Source: Marinomonas balearica (GTDB lineage: Bacteria > Pseudomonadota > Gammaproteobacteria > Pseudomonadales > Marinomonadaceae). From it: DNA of 64,000 bases. Below the pieces are notes generated by a model that ran no database searches, was not told the DNA's origin, and saw only the letters and a list, made by a program, of their open reading frames with translations. The position numbers and the translations under genes were made by a program. The stretch lies in the NCBI RefSeq assembly GCF_004362145.1, contig NZ_SNXC01000009.1, positions 1-64,000 of the forward strand, written 5' to 3'. Each line of letters begins with the position of its first letter. The stretch's first letter is position 1. Positions 10,259 through 18,507 of the stretch are shown here, in pieces.

Positions 10259-11695
10259 ATGACAGAGCAGATTGATAAGGCGCTGGCGAGAGAATATGAA
10301 GCGGGTTTTGTATCAGAGATAGAATCTGATACGTTTGAACCAGGCTTAAATGAAGATGTTATTCGTCGCCTTTCGCAAATTAAAGGCGAGCCAGAGTGGA
10401 TGCTAGATTGGAGGCTTAAAGCCTTTCGAGTATGGCAGGAAATGGAGGAGCCGGATTGGGCTCATGTCGATTATCCTAAGATCGATTTTCAAGCCATTGC
10501 TTATTATTCCGCCCCAAAAAGCATGCAAGATAAGCCTAAATCGTTAGATGAGGTTGATCCAGAGTTACTTCGAACGTACGAAAAACTCGGTATCCCTCTA
10601 ATAGAGCAGCAAATGTTGGCCGGAGTTGCGGTCGATGCTGTATTTGATTCTGTCTCGGTTGTTACCACTTTTCGAGATAAGCTTGAAGAAGCTGGGGTTA
10701 TTTTTTGCCCTATATCTGAGGCCCTTCATAAATACCCCGAGTTGGTTAAACAGTATTTGGGCAGTGTTGTTCCTACCAAAGACAATTACTATGCGGCGCT
10801 AAACTGTGCTGTTTTCACTGATGGGTCGTTTGTATACATTCCCAAAGGCACACGTTGCCCAATGGAACTGTCAACGTATTTCCGAATTAATGAGCAAAAT
10901 ACCGGACAGTTCGAACGTACTCTGATCATCGCAGATGAAGGTAGTTACGTAAGTTACCTAGAGGGCTGTACAGCTCCACAGCGCGATGAAAACCAGTTGC
11001 ATGCCGCTGTGGTTGAATTGGTTGCAATGGATGATGCTGAGATAAAATATTCTACCGTTCAAAATTGGTATCCCGGTGATGAAGAAGGGAAAGGTGGTAT
11101 TTATAACTTCGTTACGAAGCGTGGAATTTGCCATACGAACGCAAAAATATCTTGGACCCAAGTTGAAACAGGGTCTGCCGTTACCTGGAAATACCCCAGT
11201 TGTGTATTAAAAGGGGATAACAGTGTCGGTGAATTCTATTCTGTGGCGTTGACGCGTGGCCGTCAGCAAGCAGATACCGGGACTAAGATGATTCACCTTG
11301 GTAAGAATACTCGCTCGACGATTATTTCCAAAGGTATCTCCGCTGGTAAGAGTAATAACAGCTATCGTGGATTGGTGCGTATGAATCCCGGAGCGAAAGG
11401 TGCGCGAAACTTTACACAATGTGATTCATTGCTAATTGGTGATCAGTGTGGGGCTCATACTTTCCCGTATGTAGAGAGCCGCAATCCGTCTGCAATTATT
11501 GAGCATGAAGCAACTACGTCAAAAGTCAGTGACGAGCAAATGTTCTTATGTCAGCAGCGTGGGTTGGATCCAGAAAAAGCAGTATCCATGATTGTTAATG
11601 GATTTTGTAAAGAAGTTTTTAAAGAATTGCCGATGGAATTTGCCGTAGAAGCGGGCAAATTACTTGAAATAAGCCTTGAAGGTTCAGTGGGTTGA
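10259..11695 (+). CDS. sufB: Fe-S cluster assembly scaffold SufB
   Basis: A 478-residue component of the SufBCD complex, the scaffold on which Fe-S clusters are built. The N-terminus from ATG 10259 ([17 protein letters not shown]) matches SufB starts, so the GTG four codons upstream is less likely. The SufB/D beta-helix core and the family C-terminal region ([36 protein letters not shown]) are intact. The cysteine in that first motif corresponds to the region that accepts sulfur in E. coli SufB. It is first in a tight sufBCDSAT run; the next gene begins 14 bases on. Confidence 0.96.
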   Translation: MTEQIDKALAREYEAGFVSEIESDTFEPGLNEDVIRRLSQIKGEPEWMLDWRLKAFRVWQEMEEPDWAHVDYPKIDFQAIAYYSAPKSMQDKPKSLDEVDPELLRTYEKLGIPLIEQQMLAGVAVDAVFDSVSVVTTFRDKLEEAGVIFCPISEALHKYPELVKQYLGSVVPTKDNYYAALNCAVFTDGSFVYIPKGTRCPMELSTYFRINEQNTGQFERTLIIADEGSYVSYLEGCTAPQRDENQLHAAVVELVAMDDAEIKYSTVQNWYPGDEEGKGGIYNFVTKRGICHTNAKISWTQVETGSAVTWKYPSCVLKGDNSVGEFYSVALTRGRQQADTGTKMIHLGKNTRSTIISKGISAGKSNNSYRGLVRMNPGAKGARNFTQCDSLLIGDQCGAHTFPYVESRNPSAIIEHEATTSKVSDEQMFLCQQRGLDPEKAVSMIVNGFCKEVFKELPMEFAVEAGKLLEISLEGSVG

Positions 11696-11709
11696 GGAAT
11701 AAATCAAAC

Positions 11710-12495
11710 ATGTCTAACGAAAACGTTTTGTTATCGATTAAAGATCTGCACGCAAGTGTAGAAGAGAAGAATATCATTAAAGGCCTCAACCTCGAGATTA
11801 AACCCGGTGAAGTTCATGCGATCATGGGGCCAAATGGCGCGGGTAAAAGTACATTGGGTTATGTTTTATCTGGTCGCGAAGGTTATGAAGTTGATTCAGG
11901 TTCAGTTAGCCTAGGTGGCGAAGATTTGTTTGATATGGAAACGGAAGAGCGCGCTCGCGCTGGTTTGTTTTTAGCGTTTCAGTATCCAGTAGAAATTCCG
12001 GGTGTAAGCAACCTAGAGTTTTTAAAAGCATCCGTTGATGCGACTCGCGAAGCGAACGGTGAAGAAGCGATTACATCTGCGGATTTCCTTAAGCAAGCGA
12101 AAGAAGCCTGCAAAAAAGTTAATTTGCCTGTTTCATTTTTGAAGCGTGGTGTGAACGAAGGTTTTTCTGGTGGTGAGAAGAAGCGTAATGAGTTAATGCA
12201 AATGCTGCTTCTGAAACCAAAGCTTTGCATCCTTGATGAAACCGATTCTGGTTTGGATATTGATGCTCTTCAGGTAGTTGCTGAAGGTGTTAATAGTCAA
12301 CGTTCAGACGAGCGAAGCTTTATTGTCGTAACACATTATCAGCGTTTGTTGGATTATATTAAGCCGGATTATGTGCATGTTCTCTCAGACGGCAAAATTG
12401 TAAAGAGCGGGGATGCATCGCTTGCGCTTGAGCTTGAAGCACAAGGCTATTCTTGGTTGCAAACTGAACCTGCTGAAGACGAACTAGAGGGCTAG
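11710..12495 (+). CDS. sufC: SufC ATPase of the SufBCD complex
   Basis: A 261-residue ABC-type cytosolic ATPase that drives conformational change in SufBCD. Walker A is MGPNGAGKST near residue 38, the ABC signature is GFSGGEKKRNE near residue 151, and Walker B is CILDETDSGLD near residues 172-182 (the SufC-typical DETDSGLD). An H-motif histidine occurs in VVTHYQR. The start at ATG 11710 (MSNENVLLSIKDLHA) avoids overlap with sufB. Length is normal. Confidence 0.96.
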   Translation: MSNENVLLSIKDLHASVEEKNIIKGLNLEIKPGEVHAIMGPNGAGKSTLGYVLSGREGYEVDSGSVSLGGEDLFDMETEERARAGLFLAFQYPVEIPGVSNLEFLKASVDATREANGEEAITSADFLKQAKEACKKVNLPVSFLKRGVNEGFSGGEKKRNELMQMLLLKPKLCILDETDSGLDIDALQVVAEGVNSQRSDERSFIVVTHYQRLLDYIKPDYVHVLSDGKIVKSGDASLALELEAQGYSWLQTEPAEDELEG

Positions 12496-12497
12496 GC

Positions 12498-13775
12498 ATG
12501 AGCGAATGGTTTTCAAATGCGCTCATTCGAGCTCAAGACCTAACAGGGCTTGTGGATCAGCAATGGATGGATCCGGTTCGAACGAAAGCAATTACGCAGC
12601 TAAAAAACACTGCCTGGCCGAACCGCAAGACAGAAGCTTGGCGTTACACGCCGCTACGCTCTGTTGAGCGTACAACAGCATCTGTAAAGTCGACGGAAAA
12701 CGACTTAAGCCAATTAGCACCTGTTGTAATACCTGGTATCGAGCCAATTGAAGTTGTGTTTATTGATGGTCGATATTGTGCGGCTTTAAGCTCTGGAGAG
12801 CTTCCTGAAGGCCTTTCTATTGTGCTTGGATCCAAGCTCGAAGCACGTGATGAGCTGCTAGATAAACTTTCTGCGATAAAGCCTGAACGGCATTTGTTTG
12901 GAATGCTAAATGATGCTTTAGCGCAAGACGTAGTTTGGATTAAAGTCGGTTGCGGTGTTTCGATTGATACTCCTATTCGAATCAGTAATTTGTCATCGCA
13001 GTCTGCAGAATCACACGTTAAGGCGTTTGTCTCTCTTGAGGAAGGCGCTCAAGCAACGATCTTAGAAATGGCTGATGCAGAAGGTCAGACATTGTCTACT
13101 GGGTTTACCGAGTATGATTTAGCGAAAAATGCTCGACTGGAGCACTATCGATTTGCATTGCAGACGGGCGACAACGTGTCGGTTGGAGGGAGTCATTTCA
13201 AGCTTGAAGAAGGTGCTCAATTAAATAGCAATATTATTGGTTTCGGTAGCGATTTACAGCGATTAGACACAGACATTATCTACGCTGGCGAAAACGCAAA
13301 TGCTAAATTAAATGCTATTTATTTATTGGATGGAAAAGAGCTCTTTGACCTCCATGCTACGGTTGAGCACGCGGTGCCGAATTGCGTAACCGAAGAGAAT
13401 ATCCGAGGTATTGTTGCAGATCGAGCTCGTGCGGTTTTTAACGGTCGAATTCATATTCACCGTGATGCACAAAAAACGCTAGCTGAGCTTAATAACCGAA
13501 ATTTGTTATTGTCTGATAAAGCTGAAATTAATACAAAGCCCGAACTTGAAATCTATGCTGATGATGTGCGATGTGCTCACGGTGCAACGGTTGCAGAGAT
13601 TGATAAGAAGGCCCTTTATTATTTGCAAACGCGCGGCATCAGTAGAGCTAAAGCGCAAGTGATGCTCAATTTTGGTTTTATTAATGAGTTGATAGATCAG
13701 ATGCCAAATGAAGTGATTGCGGAATGGGTGCGCCCTATGATTCGTAGTCGATTTGAGCAGATGGAAGTGAAATAG
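12498..13775 (+). CDS. sufD: Fe-S cluster assembly protein SufD
   Basis: A 425-residue partner of SufB and SufC. The divergent N-terminal part contains the PNRKTEAWRYTPLR motif near residue 40, typical of SufD. The C-terminal beta-helix shows the family block HGATVAEIDKKALYYLQTRGI near residue 355, with the conserved histidine used at the SufB-SufD interface. ATG 12498 lies two bases after the sufC stop, so translation is probably coupled. Confidence 0.94.
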   Translation: MSEWFSNALIRAQDLTGLVDQQWMDPVRTKAITQLKNTAWPNRKTEAWRYTPLRSVERTTASVKSTENDLSQLAPVVIPGIEPIEVVFIDGRYCAALSSGELPEGLSIVLGSKLEARDELLDKLSAIKPERHLFGMLNDALAQDVVWIKVGCGVSIDTPIRISNLSSQSAESHVKAFVSLEEGAQATILEMADAEGQTLSTGFTEYDLAKNARLEHYRFALQTGDNVSVGGSHFKLEEGAQLNSNIIGFGSDLQRLDTDIIYAGENANAKLNAIYLLDGKELFDLHATVEHAVPNCVTEENIRGIVADRARAVFNGRIHIHRDAQKTLAELNNRNLLLSDKAEINTKPELEIYADDVRCAHGATVAEIDKKALYYLQTRGISRAKAQVMLNFGFINELIDQMPNEVIAEWVRPMIRSRFEQMEVK

Positions 13776-13781
13776 GCGGTA

Positions 13782-15002
13782 ATGATGAAGTTTGATGTTG
13801 CGGCTATCCGTGAACAGTTTCCAATATTGAAGCGTGAAGTGGATGGCAATCCATTGGTGTATCTTGATAATGCTGCAAGTACACAAAAACCGCAGTGTGT
13901 TATTGATGCGCTGGTGGGTTATTACACACAATGCAACTCTAATGTTCATCGCGGTGCTCATCGGTTGGCGGACGAAGCCACTAAAGAGTTTGAATCAGCT
14001 CGTGACATTATTAAACAATTTATCAATGCCCCGCATCGCGAAGAAGTTATTTGGACATCGGGCACCACTGAAAGCCTAAACATTATTGCTCATGGCATGC
14101 GTGAGAAATTGCAGCATGGCGATGAAGTGATTGTTACTGAGATGGAGCACCACGCGAATATAGTAACATGGCAGCAAGCGTGTCGGTATGCGGGAGCGTC
14201 ACTGAAAGTGGTTCCAGTATCGGAGCAAGGTGAGCTTGATTTGAACGTCTTTGAGGCGTTACTTAGTGTTAAAACTAAGTTGGTTGCTTTCCCTCATGTA
14301 TCAAATGCATTGGGTACAGTGAATCCTGTTCATTGGCTAACCAAAAAGGCCAAAGAGGTCGGGGCACTCGTGTCGATAGATGGCGCTCAAGGGATCGCCC
14401 ACGGTGGCGTAGACGTTCAAGATATCGGTTGTGATTTTTACTCGTTCTCAGGTCACAAAATATACGCTCCAATGGGTGTTGGTGTAATGTGGGGTAAGAA
14501 AGACGTCCTTGAAACTTGGCCAGTATGGCAAACAGGTGGAGAGATGATTTCGACTGTTACTCTTGAAAAAGCGACTTGGAATACGTTGCCTTATCGCTTT
14601 GAAGCCGGTACGCCAAATGTGGGTGATGCCATTGCTTTTGGTGCTGCGATCAAATGGTTTTGTGAATTTGATTTGCAAGAGGTTCAGGCGCATGAACAGC
14701 AGCTTATGGCTCGAGCAACGGAACTTGCTTCCGCGTTTGATGGATTAACTATTGTTGGAAATGCAAAAGAAAAAATTGGTGCACTGAGTTTTGTTCTTGA
14801 TTGCGGTCATCCTGCTGATGTTGGATTTTTGCTGGATAGGCAGGGCTTTGCTATCCGTACTGGAGATCATTGCGCGCAACCGCTGATGTCTCGTTTCAAT
14901 GTTCCTGGAACGGCACGAGTATCTTTTGCAATTTATAATACACTTGAAGAAGTGGATGCCTTTTTTGACGCACTTAAAAAAGTACGCATGATGTTGGCGT
15001 AG
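13782..15002 (+). CDS. sufS: Cysteine desulfurase SufS (group II)
   Basis: A 406-residue PLP enzyme that removes sulfur from cysteine and hands it to SufE. The PLP lysine lies in SFSGHKIYAP near residue 226, and the persulfide cysteine in RTGDHCAQPLM near residue 364 has the group-II context. The N-terminal PLVYLDNAASTQKP motif is typical. It could start at ATG 13782 or the next codon; the spacing to sufD is six bases. Confidence 0.96.
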   Translation: MMKFDVAAIREQFPILKREVDGNPLVYLDNAASTQKPQCVIDALVGYYTQCNSNVHRGAHRLADEATKEFESARDIIKQFINAPHREEVIWTSGTTESLNIIAHGMREKLQHGDEVIVTEMEHHANIVTWQQACRYAGASLKVVPVSEQGELDLNVFEALLSVKTKLVAFPHVSNALGTVNPVHWLTKKAKEVGALVSIDGAQGIAHGGVDVQDIGCDFYSFSGHKIYAPMGVGVMWGKKDVLETWPVWQTGGEMISTVTLEKATWNTLPYRFEAGTPNVGDAIAFGAAIKWFCEFDLQEVQAHEQQLMARATELASAFDGLTIVGNAKEKIGALSFVLDCGHPADVGFLLDRQGFAIRTGDHCAQPLMSRFNVPGTARVSFAIYNTLEEVDAFFDALKKVRMMLA

Positions 15003-15012
15003 GAGGTAAAAG

Positions 15013-15366
15013 ATGATAACTGCAACTTTTGATCCGAATCAAGCGGTGACGTTAACGGACGCTGCACAGAAATACTTTTCAGCAAAATTAACGTCTCAGC
15101 CGCAAAAGCTTATAAGGCTTAGTACTAAAGAAAGTGGTTGTACAGGCTTTGCTTACGTTTTGGATATCGTAGATAAAGCAGAAGACAGTGATGAGGTGCT
15201 AACGTTTGAAAACGACCTAGCATTTGCGGTTGAACAAGGATCGCTAAAACTGTTAAAAGGCACAGAAATTGACTTGGTGCGTGAGGGTGTGAATCACGTA
15301 GTAAAATTTAATAATCCAAACGTCGTTGCTGAATGTGGCTGTGGCGAAAGCTTTAGTGTGAATTAA
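15013..15366 (+). CDS. sufA: A-type Fe-S carrier, SufA/ErpA/IscA family
   Basis: A 117-residue HesB-family carrier that passes clusters to apo-proteins. The three ligand cysteines are present: one in KESGCTGFAY near residue 43 and two in the C-terminal ECGCGESF near residue 110. The position between sufS and sufT supports the SufA name; sequence alone does not exclude other A-type carriers. Confidence 0.92.
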   Translation: MITATFDPNQAVTLTDAAQKYFSAKLTSQPQKLIRLSTKESGCTGFAYVLDIVDKAEDSDEVLTFENDLAFAVEQGSLKLLKGTEIDLVREGVNHVVKFNNPNVVAECGCGESFSVN

Positions 15367-15369
15367 TTA

Positions 15370-15900
15370 ATGCAGAAAATGGTTGTGACTCAACGAGCTT
15401 GTCCCGCTCGCCGAGTACCCAGTGGTGAGCCTATGCTCATTCCAGAAGGGCAGTTTATTACAATTAACCAAAGCTTGGGTGGAAACTATACCGTCACCTA
15501 TCAAGGAAACATGCATCGTATTGATGGAACCGACGCCGATGCCATCGGACAGGAACCTGAAGTTCTAAATTTCGAAGATAACGGTTCCGGAATTATTGTT
15601 GAAGATCAGGTATGGCAGGCGCTAGATTCTGTATTTGATCCTGAGATTCCAATTAGTCTAGTGTCACTTGGATTGATTTATAGCGTAGATATTAATCAAG
15701 ATGAAAATGCTGTTTCTATTAATATGACGTTGACTGCTCCGGGTTGTGGAATGGGTCCAGTACTGGTAAGTGATGTTAAATATCGAGTTGAACTTGTGCC
15801 TAACGTCGAAAGTGCCAATGTTGAGCTGGTGTTTGATCCGCCTTGGTCACGTGAAATGATGAGTGAAGAGGCTCAGCTCGAAGCAGGTTTGTTTTTTTAA
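15370..15900 (+). CDS. sufT: SufT, DUF59/MIP18-type Fe-S maturation factor
   Basis: A 176-residue protein with an N-terminal extension of about 75 residues and a C-terminal DUF59 domain at about 80-165. The domain includes the conserved SVFDPEIPISLVSLGLIY and LTAPGCGMGP motifs, the second holding the characteristic cysteine. SufT proteins assist Fe-S maturation and often end suf operons. It begins three bases after the sufA stop and is followed by a strong terminator. Confidence 0.92.
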   Translation: MQKMVVTQRACPARRVPSGEPMLIPEGQFITINQSLGGNYTVTYQGNMHRIDGTDADAIGQEPEVLNFEDNGSGIIVEDQVWQALDSVFDPEIPISLVSLGLIYSVDINQDENAVSINMTLTAPGCGMGPVLVSDVKYRVELVPNVESANVELVFDPPWSREMMSEEAQLEAGLFF

Positions 15901-15977
15901 GCTGTAATATAGTTTTTACAAAGATAAAATGTTCAAATAATTGTCTTAATGACAAGTTTTAATTTGACTAAATAGTG

Positions 15978-16013
15978 AACAACCATAGGCAAATGGCCTT
16001 TGGTTGTTTTTTT
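15978..16013 (+). terminator. Rho-independent terminator between sufT and sufE
   Basis: AACAACCA (15978-15985) pairs with TGGTTGTT (16001-16008), and an inner GGC/GCC pair tightens the stem. A run of seven or more T residues follows. It should split the sufBCDSAT transcript from sufE and iscS, or attenuate it. Confidence 0.85.
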
Positions 16014-16039
16014 GTTTTTAGGGGTAAATGAGGGTAGTT

Positions 16040-16465
16040 ATGTCTTTGCCAAGTACAGAAGATATTATTGATGATTTGTCGTTTTTTGACGATTGGGAAG
16101 AGCGCTATAAATACATCATCGATTTAGGTAAATCGCTTCCGAAGTTTGAGGAAGAATGGCGTACTTCTGAGCGTTTGGTAAAAGGCTGTCAAAGCAGTGT
16201 TTGGATTCAGCCAGGTAACGAAATGGATTCACAATATGGTGAAGTGTTGACGTTTTCTGTAGACAGTGATGCTGTGATTGTTCGGGGGTTGTTGGGGTTG
16301 GTGCTTGCTGCATATGATCACAAAACTGCCAAGCAAATCTTAGAGTTTGATATCGATGGGTATTTTGGAGCAGTGGATTTGGAGCGCCATTTAAGCCCGA
16401 CTCGTGGGAACGGATTGCGCTCTATTGTCATGCGTATAAAAGCGATTGCAAGCGCTTCTGTTTAA
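16040..16465 (+). CDS. sufE: Sulfur-acceptor protein SufE
   Basis: A 141-residue partner of SufS that accepts a persulfide and passes it to SufB. The acceptor cysteine is Cys50 in RLVKGCQSSVW, the family motif. MSLPSTEDIIDDLSFF aligns with known SufE starts, so ATG 16040 is preferred, although ATG 16028 also has a ribosome site. It lies behind the sufT terminator, so it may use read-through or a weak promoter of its own. Confidence 0.94.
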   Translation: MSLPSTEDIIDDLSFFDDWEERYKYIIDLGKSLPKFEEEWRTSERLVKGCQSSVWIQPGNEMDSQYGEVLTFSVDSDAVIVRGLLGLVLAAYDHKTAKQILEFDIDGYFGAVDLERHLSPTRGNGLRSIVMRIKAIASASV

Positions 16466-16532
16466 AATTATTTAGTCGCTATTTCGCTCATTTTTAGATA
16501 CATAAGTTAAAAGATAGTTAGAGACCCAATAC

Positions 16533-17681
16533 ATGCAAAGCCCAGTTTATCTCGATAATTCTGCCACTACTCCAGTGGATCCTCGTGTCGCCGAAAAGAT
16601 GATGTCTTGTTTGACTGAAAACGGTAATTTTGGAAACCCTGCATCTCGTTCGCACCTTTTTGGCTGGCGGGCGGAAGAGGCCGTTGAGGAAGCTCGTCTT
16701 CAGGTTGCAGAGCTGATTCATGCTGATGCGCGCGAAATTGTCTGGACATCGGGGGCGACTGAGGCGGATAACCTCGCACTGAAAGGGGTTGCTTATGCTT
16801 ATCGCAAAAAAGGTCGTCATATCATTACCTCTTCAATCGAGCATAAGGCGATATTAGACCCATGCAAGCAACTTGAGAAAGAAGGGTTTGAAGTCACGTA
16901 TTTAAAGCCGAACTCTAAAGGTGAAATCACTGTCGCTTCTGTTGAGGCCGCCATTACTGAAGATACTGTTTTGGTGTCGCTTATGCATGGCAATAATGAG
17001 CTAGGAGTACTAACGGATATCGGGGCAGTAGGAGCGATTACAAAAGAAAAAGGTATATTTTTTCATGTAGATGCAGCCCAAACTACCGGGAAGGTAGATA
17101 TAGATGTAAAGGCGATGAACGTAGATTTAATGTCTCTTACTGCTCATAAATCGTATGGCCCAAAAGGTGTTGGCGCTTTATATGTTCGGCGAACACCCAA
17201 AGTAAAATTAGAAGCCCAGATACATGGTGGAGGTCATGAGCGAGGCATGCGCTCGGGAACGCTGCCTACCCATCAGATTGTGGGTATGGGTGAGGCGTAT
17301 AAGCTTGCTAAGCAAGAGATGGCGGACGATTCGATTCGCATTGCCGAATTACGGGATCATCTTTGGGAGGGGCTTCAAAAATTAGGCGGCGTGCATTTGA
17401 ACGGTGCGAGTGATCAGCGCGTTGCGGGTGTACTTAACGTAGGGTTTGATGGAGTCGATGGTGAAGTTTTGTTGATGTCATTGAATGATGTCGCTGTATC
17501 TTCTGGCTCTGCGTGTACTTCCGCAAGCCTTGAGCCTTCTTATGTTCTTAAGGAAATTGGCTTGGATGATGCTTTGGCTCATGCATCTTTAAGGCTATCC
17601 ATTGGCCGATTTACGACAAAGGCGCAAATTGATTACGCTCTAGATGTTATTACTAATGCGATATCTGCATTGCGTGAATAG
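16533..17681 (+). CDS. iscS: Cysteine desulfurase IscS-like (group I) without the C-terminal tail
   Basis: A 382-residue PLP-dependent cysteine desulfurase. The PLP lysine is Lys206 ([12 protein letters not shown]) and the persulfide cysteine is Cys328 in [17 protein letters not shown], the group-I/IscS context. E. coli IscS has 404 residues; this one ends at about the SIGRLRDL position and lacks the last 20 or so residues known to contact IscU. No iscU, hscBA or fdx gene is next to it. It may therefore supply sulfur mainly for tRNA thiolation and other acceptors. It sits 67 bases after sufE. Confidence 0.92.
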   Translation: MQSPVYLDNSATTPVDPRVAEKMMSCLTENGNFGNPASRSHLFGWRAEEAVEEARLQVAELIHADAREIVWTSGATEADNLALKGVAYAYRKKGRHIITSSIEHKAILDPCKQLEKEGFEVTYLKPNSKGEITVASVEAAITEDTVLVSLMHGNNELGVLTDIGAVGAITKEKGIFFHVDAAQTTGKVDIDVKAMNVDLMSLTAHKSYGPKGVGALYVRRTPKVKLEAQIHGGGHERGMRSGTLPTHQIVGMGEAYKLAKQEMADDSIRIAELRDHLWEGLQKLGGVHLNGASDQRVAGVLNVGFDGVDGEVLLMSLNDVAVSSGSACTSASLEPSYVLKEIGLDDALAHASLRLSIGRFTTKAQIDYALDVITNAISALRE

Positions 17682-17771
17682 AGCCGCATTACAGTTATCG
17701 CATATTGAGGTTGAAATGCTTTTTCGTTATTATCGCGCCAAATCTCAATAATCTATTGTTATTTAGGAAGC

Positions 17772-17803
17772 CACTCAAAAAACTCAATTTTGAGTCAGTG
17801 GTA
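17772..17803 (+). terminator. Possible terminator after iscS
   Basis: CCACT...AGTGG encloses complementary CAAAA/TTTTG and ACTCA/TGAGT segments, about 90 bases after iscS. Only a weak T-rich tail follows, so this is tentative. Confidence 0.4.
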
Positions 17804-17914
17804 TTTATCATTTTTGAGAGTATAGTTATTAGTTAATGCTTTTTTCCATGCCAAATGGATTGCTGCATTTGAATGCTTACTTTAGATTGCTCGGTGTGGA
17901 AAAAGGATATTAGT

Positions 17915-18499
17915 ATGACTAAGTCTGAAAAAGTAGAAATCGTTGAAAGTACAGAAAATGAAGCGACGGAAGAACTGTCAGGATCCGTTGAAAAAGCATC
18001 AGAGTCGGCAGCGTCTGAATTGGATCAGTTGCGGAACATTGTATTTGGAGCGGCAAAAGCTGATCTAGACGAAAGAATTCGAGCTCTTCAAAGTGAGATG
18101 AGAGCGGGCTTTGAGCAGGCTACTCAGTCTTTGCATCAGCAAATTTCAAACGTTCAAGCGGCACTGCAGGAAAGTGTTAATTCGTTAGAAGACCGTATTG
18201 GTCAGGTTGACAGTCACTACGATTATAAAACGTCAGAGCTTACTAAGAATATTGAGACGCTCGCCGCGGAAGTGGAATCGAATGACGAGAATAACCGTCA
18301 GTTAGATGAAGCACTTCATAAACGTATTGATGAAGAGATTCAGCAGCTTACCGATCAGTTTACTCAAAAACATAATCAAACAATTGACCTGCTTAATCAG
18401 GTTAAAAAAGAACTTAATTCCTCCAAAACAGACAGAAAAACCCTTGCGAAGCTTTTGGCTACGGTGGCGACAAATCTTGAGACAGAAGAAGACATCTGA
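17915..18499 (+). CDS. Soluble coiled-coil protein, first gene of the GTPase operon
   Basis: I do not recognise a named family. From ATG 17915, which has the ribosome site AAAAGGA, the protein is 194 residues, acidic, and almost entirely helical with heptad-like spacing from about residue 45 to 180. There is no signal peptide or membrane segment, so it should be cytoplasmic. A short motif LDQLRNIVFG near residue 37 is echoed by MEQLRSLVLG at the start of the next protein. It begins a four-gene unit with an OmpA-like protein, a small GTPase and a GGDEF-EAL protein. A scaffold or adaptor role is an inference. Confidence 0.8.
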   Translation: MTKSEKVEIVESTENEATEELSGSVEKASESAASELDQLRNIVFGAAKADLDERIRALQSEMRAGFEQATQSLHQQISNVQAALQESVNSLEDRIGQVDSHYDYKTSELTKNIETLAAEVESNDENNRQLDEALHKRIDEEIQQLTDQFTQKHNQTIDLLNQVKKELNSSKTDRKTLAKLLATVATNLETEEDI

Positions 18500-18507
18500 G
18501 TTTGCCT

